Source: Dictyobacter vulcani
Lineage (GTDB): Bacteria > Chloroflexota > Ktedonobacteria > Ktedonobacterales > Ktedonobacteraceae
Reading direction: 5' to 3'
DNA: 64,000 nt
NCBI RefSeq assembly: GCF_008974265.1
Contig: NZ_BKZW01000002.1
Coordinates: forward strand, 1,178,001 to 1,242,000
Shown: piece after piece, positions 8,235 through 16,051 of the stretch
Layout: every line of letters starts with the position of its first letter
Numbering within the stretch: position 1 is the stretch's first letter
Translations under genes and position numbers: made by a program
The notes under the pieces: generated by a model
What the model saw: the letters and a program-made list of their open reading frames with translations, nothing else
Database searches by the model: none
What the model was told of the DNA's origin: nothing

Positions 8235-9641
8235 TCAGGCTTCAATCAACCAGTATTGGGAACCATCGGGTTTGCGGTTCATAAAGCGGTATTCATATAA
8301 GCCACGCCGCAGGGCGGCTGGATCTTTAAAGGCCGTATGTTTGAGCAGCAGATCATTGACCTCTTTTTCACTATACATGTGACCGTTCTGGAAGAAACTG
8401 GCCAGGTGTTCCAGGATTAATAGCTTGTCTTCTTGCTTGGCCGGTGGCCACGTATTGAGCCGACCATCACGATCCATGAAGCGTTTGAGCCCCTGGTTAT
8501 AACTATCTTCTGGCTCTATATACAGTGCCGCATCGCTTTGCACCAGTTGTTGAATGGCCCGGGCGGTACGAGCAAAGTAATAAGAACTGAGTCGATAGGT
8601 TTTGTTGGCTCCTTCGCCACGACGCTCGTAAAGATACTTCATCGAGACGAGTTGTTTCAGGTGACGAGAGACGCTGGACTGGCTCAGGTCCAGGGCCGCA
8701 ATGATCTCCTGTGACTGTAACTCACTACGTTGCGTCAGCAACTCGATGATTCTCAAGCGTGTCTCATCAGCCAGCGAACCGAGGCGGGCCTGCAGTTCTG
8801 CGCGCTTGATTGGTGTGTGACGCATCTGTGCTACGTCATAGGTGGGTGGCTCACTGAAGAAGATGCGCATCACCTCCTTACCACCCCATTCATCGCCATC
8901 CCACTCCGCAGCCGTCCAGACGGAGACATGGCGTCCGGTATGCCAGGAAGGCAGGAGCAGGATCTCTGTGCTGTCCCTGATCTTTTCTAAGATCTCGTGG
9001 GAAAGCGGGCGTCCGGTGAATTCCTGAAATGTTTCTGCCAGCGAAGTGTCTGGCAGCAGGCTATTGGCAAACATGTCTGACTGCCAGCGCAGCATGCCCT
9101 GAACACGCCTCCACTCATTCACGAAAGTAGTTTCCCAGAGCAGTTTCAGATGAGCAATGATGGTGCTCTTGAGCTCTTCTGGATGTTGCAAGAGCGCATG
9201 AACCTGCTGCTGAAGCTCTTTATCAAATGGCTGCTCACCATGTGCCTGCTTTACGGTATCCAGATAGGTTGGCAGGTCTGTGATCAGGTATTTTGTATGC
9301 GGTGGTGCCGCTTTGGTCCGATGTGAAAAGCGGCGTCGGAGCGGCTCCAGGACGCGTTTGCGCAGTACATACGCATTTAACTCTTCCAGATTATGCAGGT
9401 AGGATGGAAAGTTTGGCTCATTGCGCTGCGGCGTCAAAGTATCCTGCAAACCTGCAAAGATCAGGTGATTGGTTGCCCGCTGTTCTGCTGTCAGTCTGGC
9501 CGCGGTCTGCATTACCCAGGGACTCAGGTCGCTACGCTGCTCGGCTTCGTTGAGGAGCGCGAAGCTGTTGAGCGCATTACTGACCGGATCAAAGACAACC
9601 TGGATGATCTTTTCTGCTGACTTTCCGGAATCGAAGTCCAT
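8235..9641 (-). CDS. ArsR-type winged-helix regulator with long N-terminal domain and C-terminal DUF2087
   Basis: 468 residues from an ATG at 9641 preceded by GAAAGGACACATTGA; the frame opens earlier at 9692. A large N-terminal region (about 1-265) resembles the helical segment of other big ArsR proteins. It is followed by the winged helix (LGSLADETRLRIIELLTQRS, ALDLSQSSVSRHLKQL) and a C-terminal DUF2087 (KLLILEHLASFF, YSEKEVNDLLLKH, YW near the end). ArsR helices usually repress their own promoters; an inverted repeat lies just upstream at 9692-9713. The ligand is unknown: no metal-binding Cys cluster is visible. Confidence 0.8.
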   Translation of the reverse strand: MDFDSGKSAEKIIQVVFDPVSNALNSFALLNEAEQRSDLSPWVMQTAARLTAEQRATNHLIFAGLQDTLTPQRNEPNFPSYLHNLEELNAYVLRKRVLEPLRRRFSHRTKAAPPHTKYLITDLPTYLDTVKQAHGEQPFDKELQQQVHALLQHPEELKSTIIAHLKLLWETTFVNEWRRVQGMLRWQSDMFANSLLPDTSLAETFQEFTGRPLSHEILEKIRDSTEILLLPSWHTGRHVSVWTAAEWDGDEWGGKEVMRIFFSEPPTYDVAQMRHTPIKRAELQARLGSLADETRLRIIELLTQRSELQSQEIIAALDLSQSSVSRHLKQLVSMKYLYERRGEGANKTYRLSSYYFARTARAIQQLVQSDAALYIEPEDSYNQGLKRFMDRDGRLNTWPPAKQEDKLLILEHLASFFQNGHMYSEKEVNDLLLKHTAFKDPAALRRGLYEYRFMNRKPDGSQYWLIEA

Positions 9642-9691
9642 TTCAATGTGTCCTTTCGCAGGTTTCGTTCCTGTATGATAGGGTATTTGCA

Positions 9692-9713
9692 ATTATGCGT
9701 ATATGTGCATAAT
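9692..9713. promoter_or_regulatory. Putative operator upstream of the ArsR-type gene
   Basis: ATTATGC (9692-9698) and GCATAAT (9707-9713) form a perfect 7-bp inverted repeat with an 8-base spacer, some 50 bases upstream of the regulator start and within AT-rich promoter-like sequence. Autoregulation is an inference. Confidence 0.4.
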
Positions 9714-10176
9714 CATAAAATCAAGTATAATAGGAAAAAAATAGAAAGTCAAGAGGGCAGGGAACTGGTTGCCAGAGCTTGTCAGGTAGGATAAAGGAGA
9801 GAAATTATCTGTGCTAGAAAGTCTCAGTTGACGATCATTGGTCTTAGGAAGTAAACAATGAGTCAACTGTTTGCGTCAACAGATATGCGGGTGGTAAAAA
9901 AATGGGAATATGACCAGTCCTCTCTGTGTTTATACTATTGTAGCTATCATCCCTTCATTATCCACCACGGTTAACACACATAGTATCAATGTTGCGGATC
10001 TGTTTTTGCTGCTATTCTTTGTTACTCCATGAGTGTTTCGTTCGCAATGTGGGATTCCCTATTCAGTCCAATGAATTGTACCCATAGTGCGCCCTCATTT
10101 TCTTCTATAAGAGACACGCTTCACTGAAAGGAGAAAGGTATCGGCCCATCTCCCGGGACCGCTACTATCTGACCCT
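9714..10176 (+). other. Leader region of rho with an inverted repeat
   Basis: A gap of about 460 bases before rho with no coding frame. CAGTTGAC (9825-9832) pairs with GTCAACTG (9862-9869), extended inward by TCATTG/CAATGA. A purine-rich stretch AAGGAGAAAGG (10128-10138) is more than 30 bases from the rho start. Long untranslated leaders are known for autoregulated rho genes; nothing more specific can be read here. Confidence 0.35.
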
Positions 10177-11472
10177 ATGAAAGATACTTACTCGGTTATG
10201 AATAATACAAGCAGTGCCTTGCCTGATCGCGATGATCAACGGCATGCGCTTCATTCATTTGTGCATGCAAATGCAGACACATTTGATCCCATCAAGAAGG
10301 AATCGTCATCAGCACATGTGCGTTCATCGGCTCCGTTGTCAGACCAGGATCTGGCGGTGCCGGGTTCCGGTGTGCTGGATATTGTGGAAGATGGTTATGG
10401 TTTCTTGCGTTCAGAGCGCTATCTGCCCAGTCCTCAGGACATCTACGTCTCGCATTCGCAAATTCGGCGCTTTGGCTTACGCCAGGCGGATTTTGTGGCG
10501 GGACAGGTACGTCCTCCTAAAGATCGTGAGCAGTATGGTGGCTTGCTACGAGTAGAACAGGTTAATGGACGTAGTGCAGAATTATCTCATCCACGCCCTC
10601 GATTTGATGCCCTTACTCCTGTTTTTCCTCATCAGATGTTTGATCTGGAGAGTGATCCCGGCAATGTTGCAGGTCGCTTGATGAATCTGGTTTCTCCCAT
10701 GGGCCGTGGCCAGCGCGGACTGATTGTAGCTCCTCCAAAAGCAGGTAAGACGATCCTGCTCAAGTCGATTGCCAGTGCGATTTCCCACAACTATCCTGAT
10801 GTCTATCTCATCATGACCTTGATTGGTGAGCGGCCGGAAGAGGTGACTGATCTCAAGCGAGCGATTAATGGTGAGGTGATTAGCTCTACTTTTGACGAGC
10901 CAGCGTATGCGCATACACACCTGGCTGAGATGGTGTTGGAGCGAGCCAAGCGGCTGGTTGAAGAGGGTAAGGATGTCGTTGTGTTGCTGGATAGCCTGAC
11001 GCGTCTGTCACGTGCCTATAACCTGACCGTTGAGGCCAGCGGACGTAGCCTGTCAGGTGGGCTGGATCCAAGCGCGATGACGATGCCAAAGCGCTTCTTT
11101 GGCGCGGCCCGCAAATTGGAAGAGGGTGGCAGCCTGACAGTGATTGCAACTGCCTTGATTGAAACTGGTAGCCGCATGGACGATGTGATCTACGAGGAAC
11201 TTAAAGGTACCGGCAATATGGAATTAGTCCTGAGCCGTAAACTGGCTGAGCGCCGACTCTTCCCGGCCATCGATATCGCGCTTTCCGGTACGCGCCGTGA
11301 AGAACTGCTCTATGATCAGCCAACCTATCAAGCCGTGGTGACGATGCGCCGTATGTTTGCTCAACTCTCGGATCAACAGGGAGTTGATGCCATGGAGGCC
11401 TTTATCCAGCAATTGGCCAAATCAAAAAGTAATCAAGAGTTTCTGGCAACCTTGAGCAAACGCAGTATGTAG
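10177..11472 (+). CDS. rho: Transcription termination factor Rho
   Basis: 431 residues. A cold-shock-type RNA-binding domain (about 63-135; GVLDIVEDGYGFLRSERY, DIYVSHSQIRRFGL) precedes the RecA-like motor with Walker A PPKAGKT (186-192), Walker B VVVLLDSLTRLSRAYN, Q-loop region ALIETGSRMDDVIYEE and the R-loop KLAERRLFPAIDI. It is an RNA-dependent ATPase hexamer that ends transcription. The first 60 residues are low in order and lack a recognisable Rho_N helical domain. The ATG at 10177 and one at 10198 are both possible; neither has a strong ribosome binding site. Confidence 0.95.
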   Translation: MKDTYSVMNNTSSALPDRDDQRHALHSFVHANADTFDPIKKESSSAHVRSSAPLSDQDLAVPGSGVLDIVEDGYGFLRSERYLPSPQDIYVSHSQIRRFGLRQADFVAGQVRPPKDREQYGGLLRVEQVNGRSAELSHPRPRFDALTPVFPHQMFDLESDPGNVAGRLMNLVSPMGRGQRGLIVAPPKAGKTILLKSIASAISHNYPDVYLIMTLIGERPEEVTDLKRAINGEVISSTFDEPAYAHTHLAEMVLERAKRLVEEGKDVVVLLDSLTRLSRAYNLTVEASGRSLSGGLDPSAMTMPKRFFGAARKLEEGGSLTVIATALIETGSRMDDVIYEELKGTGNMELVLSRKLAERRLFPAIDIALSGTRREELLYDQPTYQAVVTMRRMFAQLSDQQGVDAMEAFIQQLAKSKSNQEFLATLSKRSM

Positions 11473-11494
11473 GTACACGTTATAGCTATGGTTA

Positions 11495-11537
11495 AAAAAG
11501 GCTGGCCGTGATCGTTTTAAGCAGCGATCGCGGCCAG
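11495..11537 (-). terminator. Intrinsic terminator of the aldo/keto reductase, shared gap with rho
   Basis: CTGGCCGTGATCG (11502-11514) and CGATCGCGGCCAG (11525-11537) form a 13-bp stem with one mismatch and a 10-base loop. On the minus strand a run of six T follows the stem, so it serves the reductase gene; rho ends only 29 bases to its left. Confidence 0.75.
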
Positions 11538-11543
11538 ACTTGC

Positions 11544-12419
11544 TTATGCAGGAAAACCTTCCGAGATGGTCTGAAATTCCTGGTCAGTGAGTTGGATTTC
11601 GGCGGCGCTGGTGTTTTCTTCCAGATGCTTAATGGAGGCGGTGCCTGGAATGGGAAGCATGACGCAGGCGCGCTTGAGCAGCCAGGCGAGCGCGATCTGA
11701 CTGGGAGTGGCGTGCCGCTGTCTGGCAATCTCCGCCAGGTGTCCTTGATCACGACTCAGGTCGCCAGTTGCCAGTGGAAACCAGGGAATGAAGCCGATAT
11801 TTTCTCGCTGGCAGTAGTCAAGTATGTCCTCAGAGGACCTATCGGTCAGGTTATAACGATTCTGGACGGTGACGATGCTGGTCAGTTTGCGTGCCTGTTC
11901 CAGTTGTGGAATGCTGACATTGGAGAGGCCGATATGGCGGATCTTGCCTTCAGTCTGAAGCCTGACCAGGGCTCCTAACGAGTCCTCAAAAGGAATTTTT
12001 GGATCCGGGGTGTGTAACTGGTAGAGGTCGATACGCTCAAGGCGCAGTCGTTGCAGGCTGCCAAGGAAGGCTTCGCGTAGATGGCCAGGGTGTCCATCGG
12101 GATGCCATTGATCGGGTCCGCTGCGGGTAAAACCACCTTTGGTCGCGATGACCAGATGACTGGGATACGGGTAGAGGGCGGCTGCGATCAGGCTTTCGCT
12201 GATTTCAGGTCCATAAGAGTTGGCGGTATCAATAAAGTTGATACCCAGTTCCAGGGTTCGTCGAAGCAGGGCCAGCGCTTCTTGCTTATTGGGCGGTGGC
12301 CCCCAGATTCCTTTGCCGGTGATGCGCATAGCACCAAAACCCAGTCGATACACACGCAGGTCGCCGCCGATCATAAATGAGCCGCTGGCACTGGCCGGAA
12401 GTTGGTTTGTTTGTTGCAT
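11544..12419 (-). CDS. Aldo/keto reductase
   Basis: 291 residues, single (beta/alpha)8 barrel. The catalytic tetrad is complete: Asp and Tyr in FIDTANSYG, Lys in VIATKGGF and His in YQLHTPDP. NADPH-binding features GLSNVS and the C-terminal PIPGTASIKHLEENTSA are present. It reduces carbonyl substrates with NADPH in the cytoplasm; the substrate is not predictable. The ATG at 12419 follows AAGGGAG. Monocistronic. Confidence 0.9.
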   Translation of the reverse strand: MQQTNQLPASASGSFMIGGDLRVYRLGFGAMRITGKGIWGPPPNKQEALALLRRTLELGINFIDTANSYGPEISESLIAAALYPYPSHLVIATKGGFTRSGPDQWHPDGHPGHLREAFLGSLQRLRLERIDLYQLHTPDPKIPFEDSLGALVRLQTEGKIRHIGLSNVSIPQLEQARKLTSIVTVQNRYNLTDRSSEDILDYCQRENIGFIPWFPLATGDLSRDQGHLAEIARQRHATPSQIALAWLLKRACVMLPIPGTASIKHLEENTSAAEIQLTDQEFQTISEGFPA

Positions 12420-12512
12420 TGAAACTACTCCCTTATTGTCTACTATTCAGGCGATGCCACATCCTTTCACTTCATGATCACGCTCTGACTGCGTACTACG
12501 TTTCTTTGAGCA

Positions 12513-12716
12513 TCAAAAGCTTTCGAGCAATGAGAGGCGCAGGATCTTATGATTTTCAAGCATCAGCAGAGTCAATAGGGCCTTAACCTTCTCATCATCG
12601 ATTGGCAGTAAGTGTTGTAAACGATCGATGTCCTGCACATCTCCTCTTGTCCGGGTGTCATCTTGCTGGTTTATGGATACGTTGCTGTCAATATAGGTGT
12701 TCTTCCTGGATTGCAT
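12513..12716 (-). CDS. Small hypothetical protein
   Basis: 67 residues from the ATG at 12716, preceded by CAGGGGGAATATCATT, a strong ribosome binding site. The frame opens earlier without one. Polar, Asn/Gln/Asp-rich, with a helical C-terminal half (DEKVKALLTLLMLENHKILRL). Not recognised. Confidence 0.45.
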   Translation of the reverse strand: MQSRKNTYIDSNVSINQQDDTRTRGDVQDIDRLQHLLPIDDEKVKALLTLLMLENHKILRLSLLESF

Positions 12717-12976
12717 AATGATATTCCCCCTGTCCTGGCTAAAAAGTCTCTCATTATATATATCTATCTTTCGTGCCAAAGTGTTACGCGTTTACGACAC
12801 CAATTTTGAATTATTTACAGTTAATATAATAATGAGTTTATTTATGTGGTAAAAATTCGTTTTGTTGGATAAGGAAGAACGTTGACACAGAGTTGTGGGA
12901 GAGATGGACAGAGGTTGTGGTTGAGGAAGGTGCTGAGAGAAGGGATTGTGATGGCTGCGCTCGTGGAGGAAGGTTT

Positions 12977-13130
12977 AGCTGCCACAAGGGCTAATACTTT
13001 TCGGTTAAGCGCATTCTGGTTGAGATGGGGAGACCTGTTGTACCGGCAGCCCCCGGTCGCCAATATTTTTCGTTGAAGCGCTTTTGTGGCCATAAAAATA
13101 GTACGTGGAGAGGGCGCCACACGCGAGACG
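12977..13130 (+). repeat. Intergenic repeat, left copy flanking the IS110 element
   Basis: Contains two tandem related units: AATACTTTTCGGTTAAGCGC (12994-13013) and AATATTTTTCGTTGAAGCGC (13063-13082). They are followed by GAGAGGGCGCCACACGCG near 13110. An inverted copy with the same order of motifs lies at 15185-15290, on the other side of the transposase. No coding frame is convincing. A further hairpin CTGGGTGTGC/GCACACCCAG lies at 13216-13240. Confidence 0.55.
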
Positions 13131-13413
13131 CTCTCTGTCAAGGGGGGCCAAAAAAGACCTTTTCAGCTCATATCCCGAAGGCTTTTTGAGCACAGACTGA
13201 CCCAGTGCCCTGATGCTGGGTGTGCAACCAGCACACCCAGATGATGAGACAGGGTACGGTCGTTCAATGGGTGAGGCTCGTTTCGCTTTTGACTCGCCGT
13301 GGTCTCAAGCCCGCTGCTCTTCCCCCTTGACTCCACGGGCGCCAGAGGCCTCCCATTGAAGCAAAGAGTTGCTGTATCGGTTCCAATCGCGGATCTCTAG
13401 GTGCTCCGCTGTC

Positions 13414-13463
13414 GCGTGCTGCCGTGATCTGCACGGCATGCCGTGCAGATCACGGCAGCACGC
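13414..13463. repeat. Perfect 50-bp palindrome at the transposase 3' end
   Basis: Bases 13414-13438 and 13439-13463 are exact reverse complements with no loop, centred on GGCATGCC. It ends 5 bases before the transposase stop codon (13469). It could be part of the right end of the element, its terminator, or a repetitive extragenic palindrome used as insertion target. Confidence 0.75.
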
Positions 13464-13468
13464 ACCGC

Positions 13469-14689
13469 TCAGGCGGCCGCTGGCGCATGGCGAGCCTGGG
13501 CTTGTACAAACGTGTCCTCCTGATAGGTCTCTTTCTTGCGCCGCATCGCCCAGATAATCCGAAGCCATGTATTGGCCAGCCCCCGAAAAATGGTCGCACT
13601 CTTTTTGCCTTGCTTCTTTTTCTGGTCATGATACGCTCGCGCCCAACTGATGTTCTTGCAACTCTCTGCCGCCAACAGATACACTGTAGCGCGAAGCGTT
13701 TTGCTACACGCTTGGCGTTGCACTACATAGCGACTGTTGCCGCTTTGTTTGGTGACTGGAGCGGTGCCTGCGAGTTGTTGCGCGACGGCGACAGTGGCTT
13801 CATGAGGGTCAATGACCGCCAACTCCGCCAGCAACCGCGGGCCCAATCGCTTGCCAGAATTGGGGAGGCTCGCGAAGACCTCATATTCATCTTGCTGCTG
13901 ATAGAGCTCCTCAATGGCCAGATCATAGTCATGGATCTGCGCCATGAGGGTGTGCAGTTGGGCGACCAGCGTTTGCGCCAGTCGGGATTTGGCATGCACC
14001 ACCGCCGCGCTCGCCTCCAGGTGCGGTTGTTGAAGCAGTGGCCAGACCCGTTGCGCACACGGTAGGGGATGAGGATGGCGTGCCTGTTTGAAGATCTGGG
14101 TCAGCTCCTCTACGCTTGCCTGATGTGCCTGCTCAGGAGTCGGATAGGCGACGATGAAAGCGAGCAAACTTTTCTGCAACGTGGTCCCTTTGTCAAAGGC
14201 GTCGAGGACCACCGGGTAGTACGCTTTCAAGCACGCGCGGAGTTGATTCGCCAGACGCGTCTGCGCTCCAATCAATCCCTGCTGATCACGCACCAACAGT
14301 TGCAGTTCCTGCAACCCCTGCTCTGGCAGATGCAGGGGCCTCAAATCACGCCAATCACTGCGGGCGATTTTGGCCAGGGTGTAGGCATCAAGCAGGTCGG
14401 ATTTGGCGCCGGAGACGGGACGCCAGCGATCAACCGTTTTAGGATTGATAGGATACGGGACAAAATTGGCCTTCAGCAAAGCGGTCACGAGTAAATTGGT
14501 CTTGGTTTCCAGCACACAGATCATCTCATCTTGATGATCGGGGCCAGTAAGTGCGCGTAAGCGCGTAATCAAGGAGGCAACTCCTGCGGCAGTATGGTCA
14601 ATCCGTAGGCGCAGGCACAGCGCTCCTTCATGGTCGAGGACGACCACATCATGATGGGTGTCAGCCCAATCGATACCAGTAAACCACAT
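13469..14689 (-). CDS. IS110-family transposase (DEDD recombinase)
   Basis: 406 residues from the ATG at 14689, which follows AAAGGAGCATTGCT; a longer frame opens at 14725. The N-terminal RuvC-like DEDD domain shows Asp in GIDWADTHHD, Glu in CVLETKTN and the Asp pair in SDLLDAYTLAKIA. A coiled linker leads to the C-terminal Transposase_20 domain with the serine-containing block GTAPVTKQSGNSRYV. The enzyme catalyses insertion through a double-strand recombination guided, in characterised members, by an element-encoded bridge RNA. The gene appears intact. Confidence 0.92.
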   Translation of the reverse strand: MWFTGIDWADTHHDVVVLDHEGALCLRLRIDHTAAGVASLITRLRALTGPDHQDEMICVLETKTNLLVTALLKANFVPYPINPKTVDRWRPVSGAKSDLLDAYTLAKIARSDWRDLRPLHLPEQGLQELQLLVRDQQGLIGAQTRLANQLRACLKAYYPVVLDAFDKGTTLQKSLLAFIVAYPTPEQAHQASVEELTQIFKQARHPHPLPCAQRVWPLLQQPHLEASAAVVHAKSRLAQTLVAQLHTLMAQIHDYDLAIEELYQQQDEYEVFASLPNSGKRLGPRLLAELAVIDPHEATVAVAQQLAGTAPVTKQSGNSRYVVQRQACSKTLRATVYLLAAESCKNISWARAYHDQKKKQGKKSATIFRGLANTWLRIIWAMRRKKETYQEDTFVQAQARHAPAAA

Positions 14690-14721
14690 AGCAATGCTCC
14701 TTTGAAATGAAAGGGAACGCT

Positions 14722-14920
14722 CCAAGGCGGATCGAGCCTTCTACTGGCGCTCGAAGCGCAACGCTCTCGTGTGATTACGACCTTGGAAAGCACCTGGAAA
14801 TACAGGTCTCGCGTTGGCAGTCTCTTCGCGAAGAAGAGCCGCGGGCCGGCAGGGTATTTTCCAGGTGGAGTCCCGTTGCTTCACTCTATCGCATCATCCT
14901 TTCTGCTGTCCAAGTGAAGC
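14722..14920 (-). ncRNA. Candidate IS110 bridge RNA
   Basis: On the minus strand, just upstream of the transposase, three stem-loops follow each other. A 5' stem GCTTCACT/AGTGAAGC (about 14912-14920 with 14878-14885) comes first. A larger loop is closed by CACCTGGAAA/TTTCCAGGTG (14791-14800 with 14858-14867), with an inner CTCTTC/GAAGAG hairpin. A second large loop is closed by CCAAGG/CCTTGG (14722-14727 with 14781-14786), with an inner GCGCT/AGCGC hairpin. A 5' stem followed by two guide loops is the layout known for IS621-type bridge RNAs of about 180 nt. Pairing of the loops to target and donor was not proven. Confidence 0.55.
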
Positions 14921-15004
14921 ATTCAGTACTCATGCCAAAAGTATAACGTAGAAGGCCGGCATGCGGCGTGATGGTGGAGCGAGGGCTCAACGAGCATCGC
15001 ATGC

Positions 15005-15134
15005 CTGTGGCGCCTACACCGAGACGGATCCTGTTTCGTGATCCTTCGCACCGGTACGGGTAGGATCCACGCGATCTCCACCACGTTGCTGCGCGAGCAG
15101 GCGACGGCACCCACGATCCCTGTAGGCGCCACAG
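15005..15134. repeat. Inverted repeat with 14-bp perfect arms
   Basis: CTGTGGCGCCTACA (15005-15018) and TGTAGGCGCCACAG (15121-15134) enclose about 100 GC-rich bases with smaller hairpins. The GGCGCCACA core recurs at 13113 and 15187. Non-coding; probably part of the local repeat cluster around the IS110 element. Confidence 0.5.
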
Positions 15135-15184
15135 CACTGCGAGTCGTTCTTGCACGCTGGCCTGCGCAAACGCAGCAGTGCGGC

Positions 15185-15290
15185 CTCCGCGTGTGGCGCC
15201 CTCTCACGTACACCTTGCTTGCTGGTCACGTCCAACCATCTCTCAACGTCTCGCTAAGTGAAAAGTATTAGCCACAAGGGCTGCCGGGAC
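15185..15290 (-). repeat. Intergenic repeat, right (inverted) copy flanking the IS110 element
   Basis: Read on the minus strand it gives, in order, CCGGCAGCCC, GGCTAATACTTTTC, CTTAGCG and, after some 50 bases, GTGAGAGGGCGCCACACGCG, matching the order in the left copy at 13034-13130. Sequence identity is partial, so this is an old repeat family and not a fresh duplication. Confidence 0.5.
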
Positions 15291-15329
15291 GGGTGCTGGC
15301 GCCGATCCATGGATCGGCGCGTTTGGGCG

Positions 15330-15848
15330 TTATGCGTCGGCGGGATTGGGTTTGTTGATAGCGTAGAGGCGAAAATGTTGACCCCATTGATCAACATCGC
15401 GTTCATACTGCATACCAATCTTCTCAGCGATGTGGATCGAGACAGCGTTCTCAGGCGGAATCAAAGAGACCAGGCGCGTGAAGCCAAGTTGCTTCAAGCC
15501 ATATTCCTTCAGGGCTTCGGTACCTTCCAGGGCCAGATTATTCTGCCAGTAAGGCCGGGCCAGTACATATGCCAGTTCGATCTCTTCTTGTCCCTGGACT
15601 TCTTGTTTCAGGAGCCCGCAATGTCCGACAAAGCTTTGATCGCTTTTGCGGATCGTGGCAAAAAATGAGTGCCCATAAATCTGGTATTCCCGGATGTAGC
15701 CGTTCAAGACGCGCCTGACTTCGTCCCGACTGCGGGGACCACCCAGGAAACGCGTAACTTCTGGATCGGTATAGAGGGCAGTCATAGCGTCTAGATCGTC
15801 CAGCGTTAACGGCCGGAAAAGCAACTGCTCCGTCTCTAAAATAATCAT
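15330..15848 (-). CDS. GNAT acetyltransferase, RimJ/RimL type
   Basis: 172 residues from an ATG at 15848 spaced 6 bases from AAGGA. The start ETEQLLFRPLTLDDLDAM, the central FVGHCGLLKQEVQGQEEIEL, the acetyl-CoA-binding region YWQNNLALEGTEALKEYGL and PENAVSIHIAEKIGMQYE are the usual blocks of this family, which transfers acetyl groups from acetyl-CoA to amines or protein N-termini. Substrate unknown. Confidence 0.85.
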   Translation of the reverse strand: MIILETEQLLFRPLTLDDLDAMTALYTDPEVTRFLGGPRSRDEVRRVLNGYIREYQIYGHSFFATIRKSDQSFVGHCGLLKQEVQGQEEIELAYVLARPYWQNNLALEGTEALKEYGLKQLGFTRLVSLIPPENAVSIHIAEKIGMQYERDVDQWGQHFRLYAINKPNPADA

Positions 15849-16051
15849 GTACAATCCTTACTTCTACTAGCATGAAAAATAACGTCCCTGTCCAACCCTG
15901 TCCGCTTTACCTGTTCATTATATGCCTCTCTGCTGGTTGTGACAAACCTGATAGGCAGATGGATATGACTATAGTTTGACAGGTACCTGTTTTTGAGGGT
16001 ATAAAAGGCATAATGATGGATATTATTTATGGAAGGTTATCGTGATATAGT

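Larger units (their letters stand above)
13414..14925 (-). mobile_element. IS110-family insertion element
   Basis: One transposase gene with a short non-coding tail ending in a 50-bp palindrome and a structured upstream region of about 230 bases. The placement of the longer non-coding part upstream of the transposase fits the IS110 subgroup, not IS1111. The family lacks terminal inverted repeats, so the outer boundaries given here are approximate and cannot be fixed from one copy. Confidence 0.7.

Noticed and set aside
12842..13141. Small minus-strand frame upstream of the IS element
   Set aside because: Runs through the intergenic repeat units and has no ribosome site; better explained as repeat DNA.
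13216..13240. Short hairpin CTGGGTGTGC/GCACACCCAG considered as a terminator of an upstream gene
   Set aside because: No gene ends near it and no T-run follows; left as part of the repeat cluster.
13424..14494. Long plus-strand frames opposite the transposase
   Set aside because: Complement of the IS110 transposase, with no family motifs; includes half of the 50-bp palindrome.
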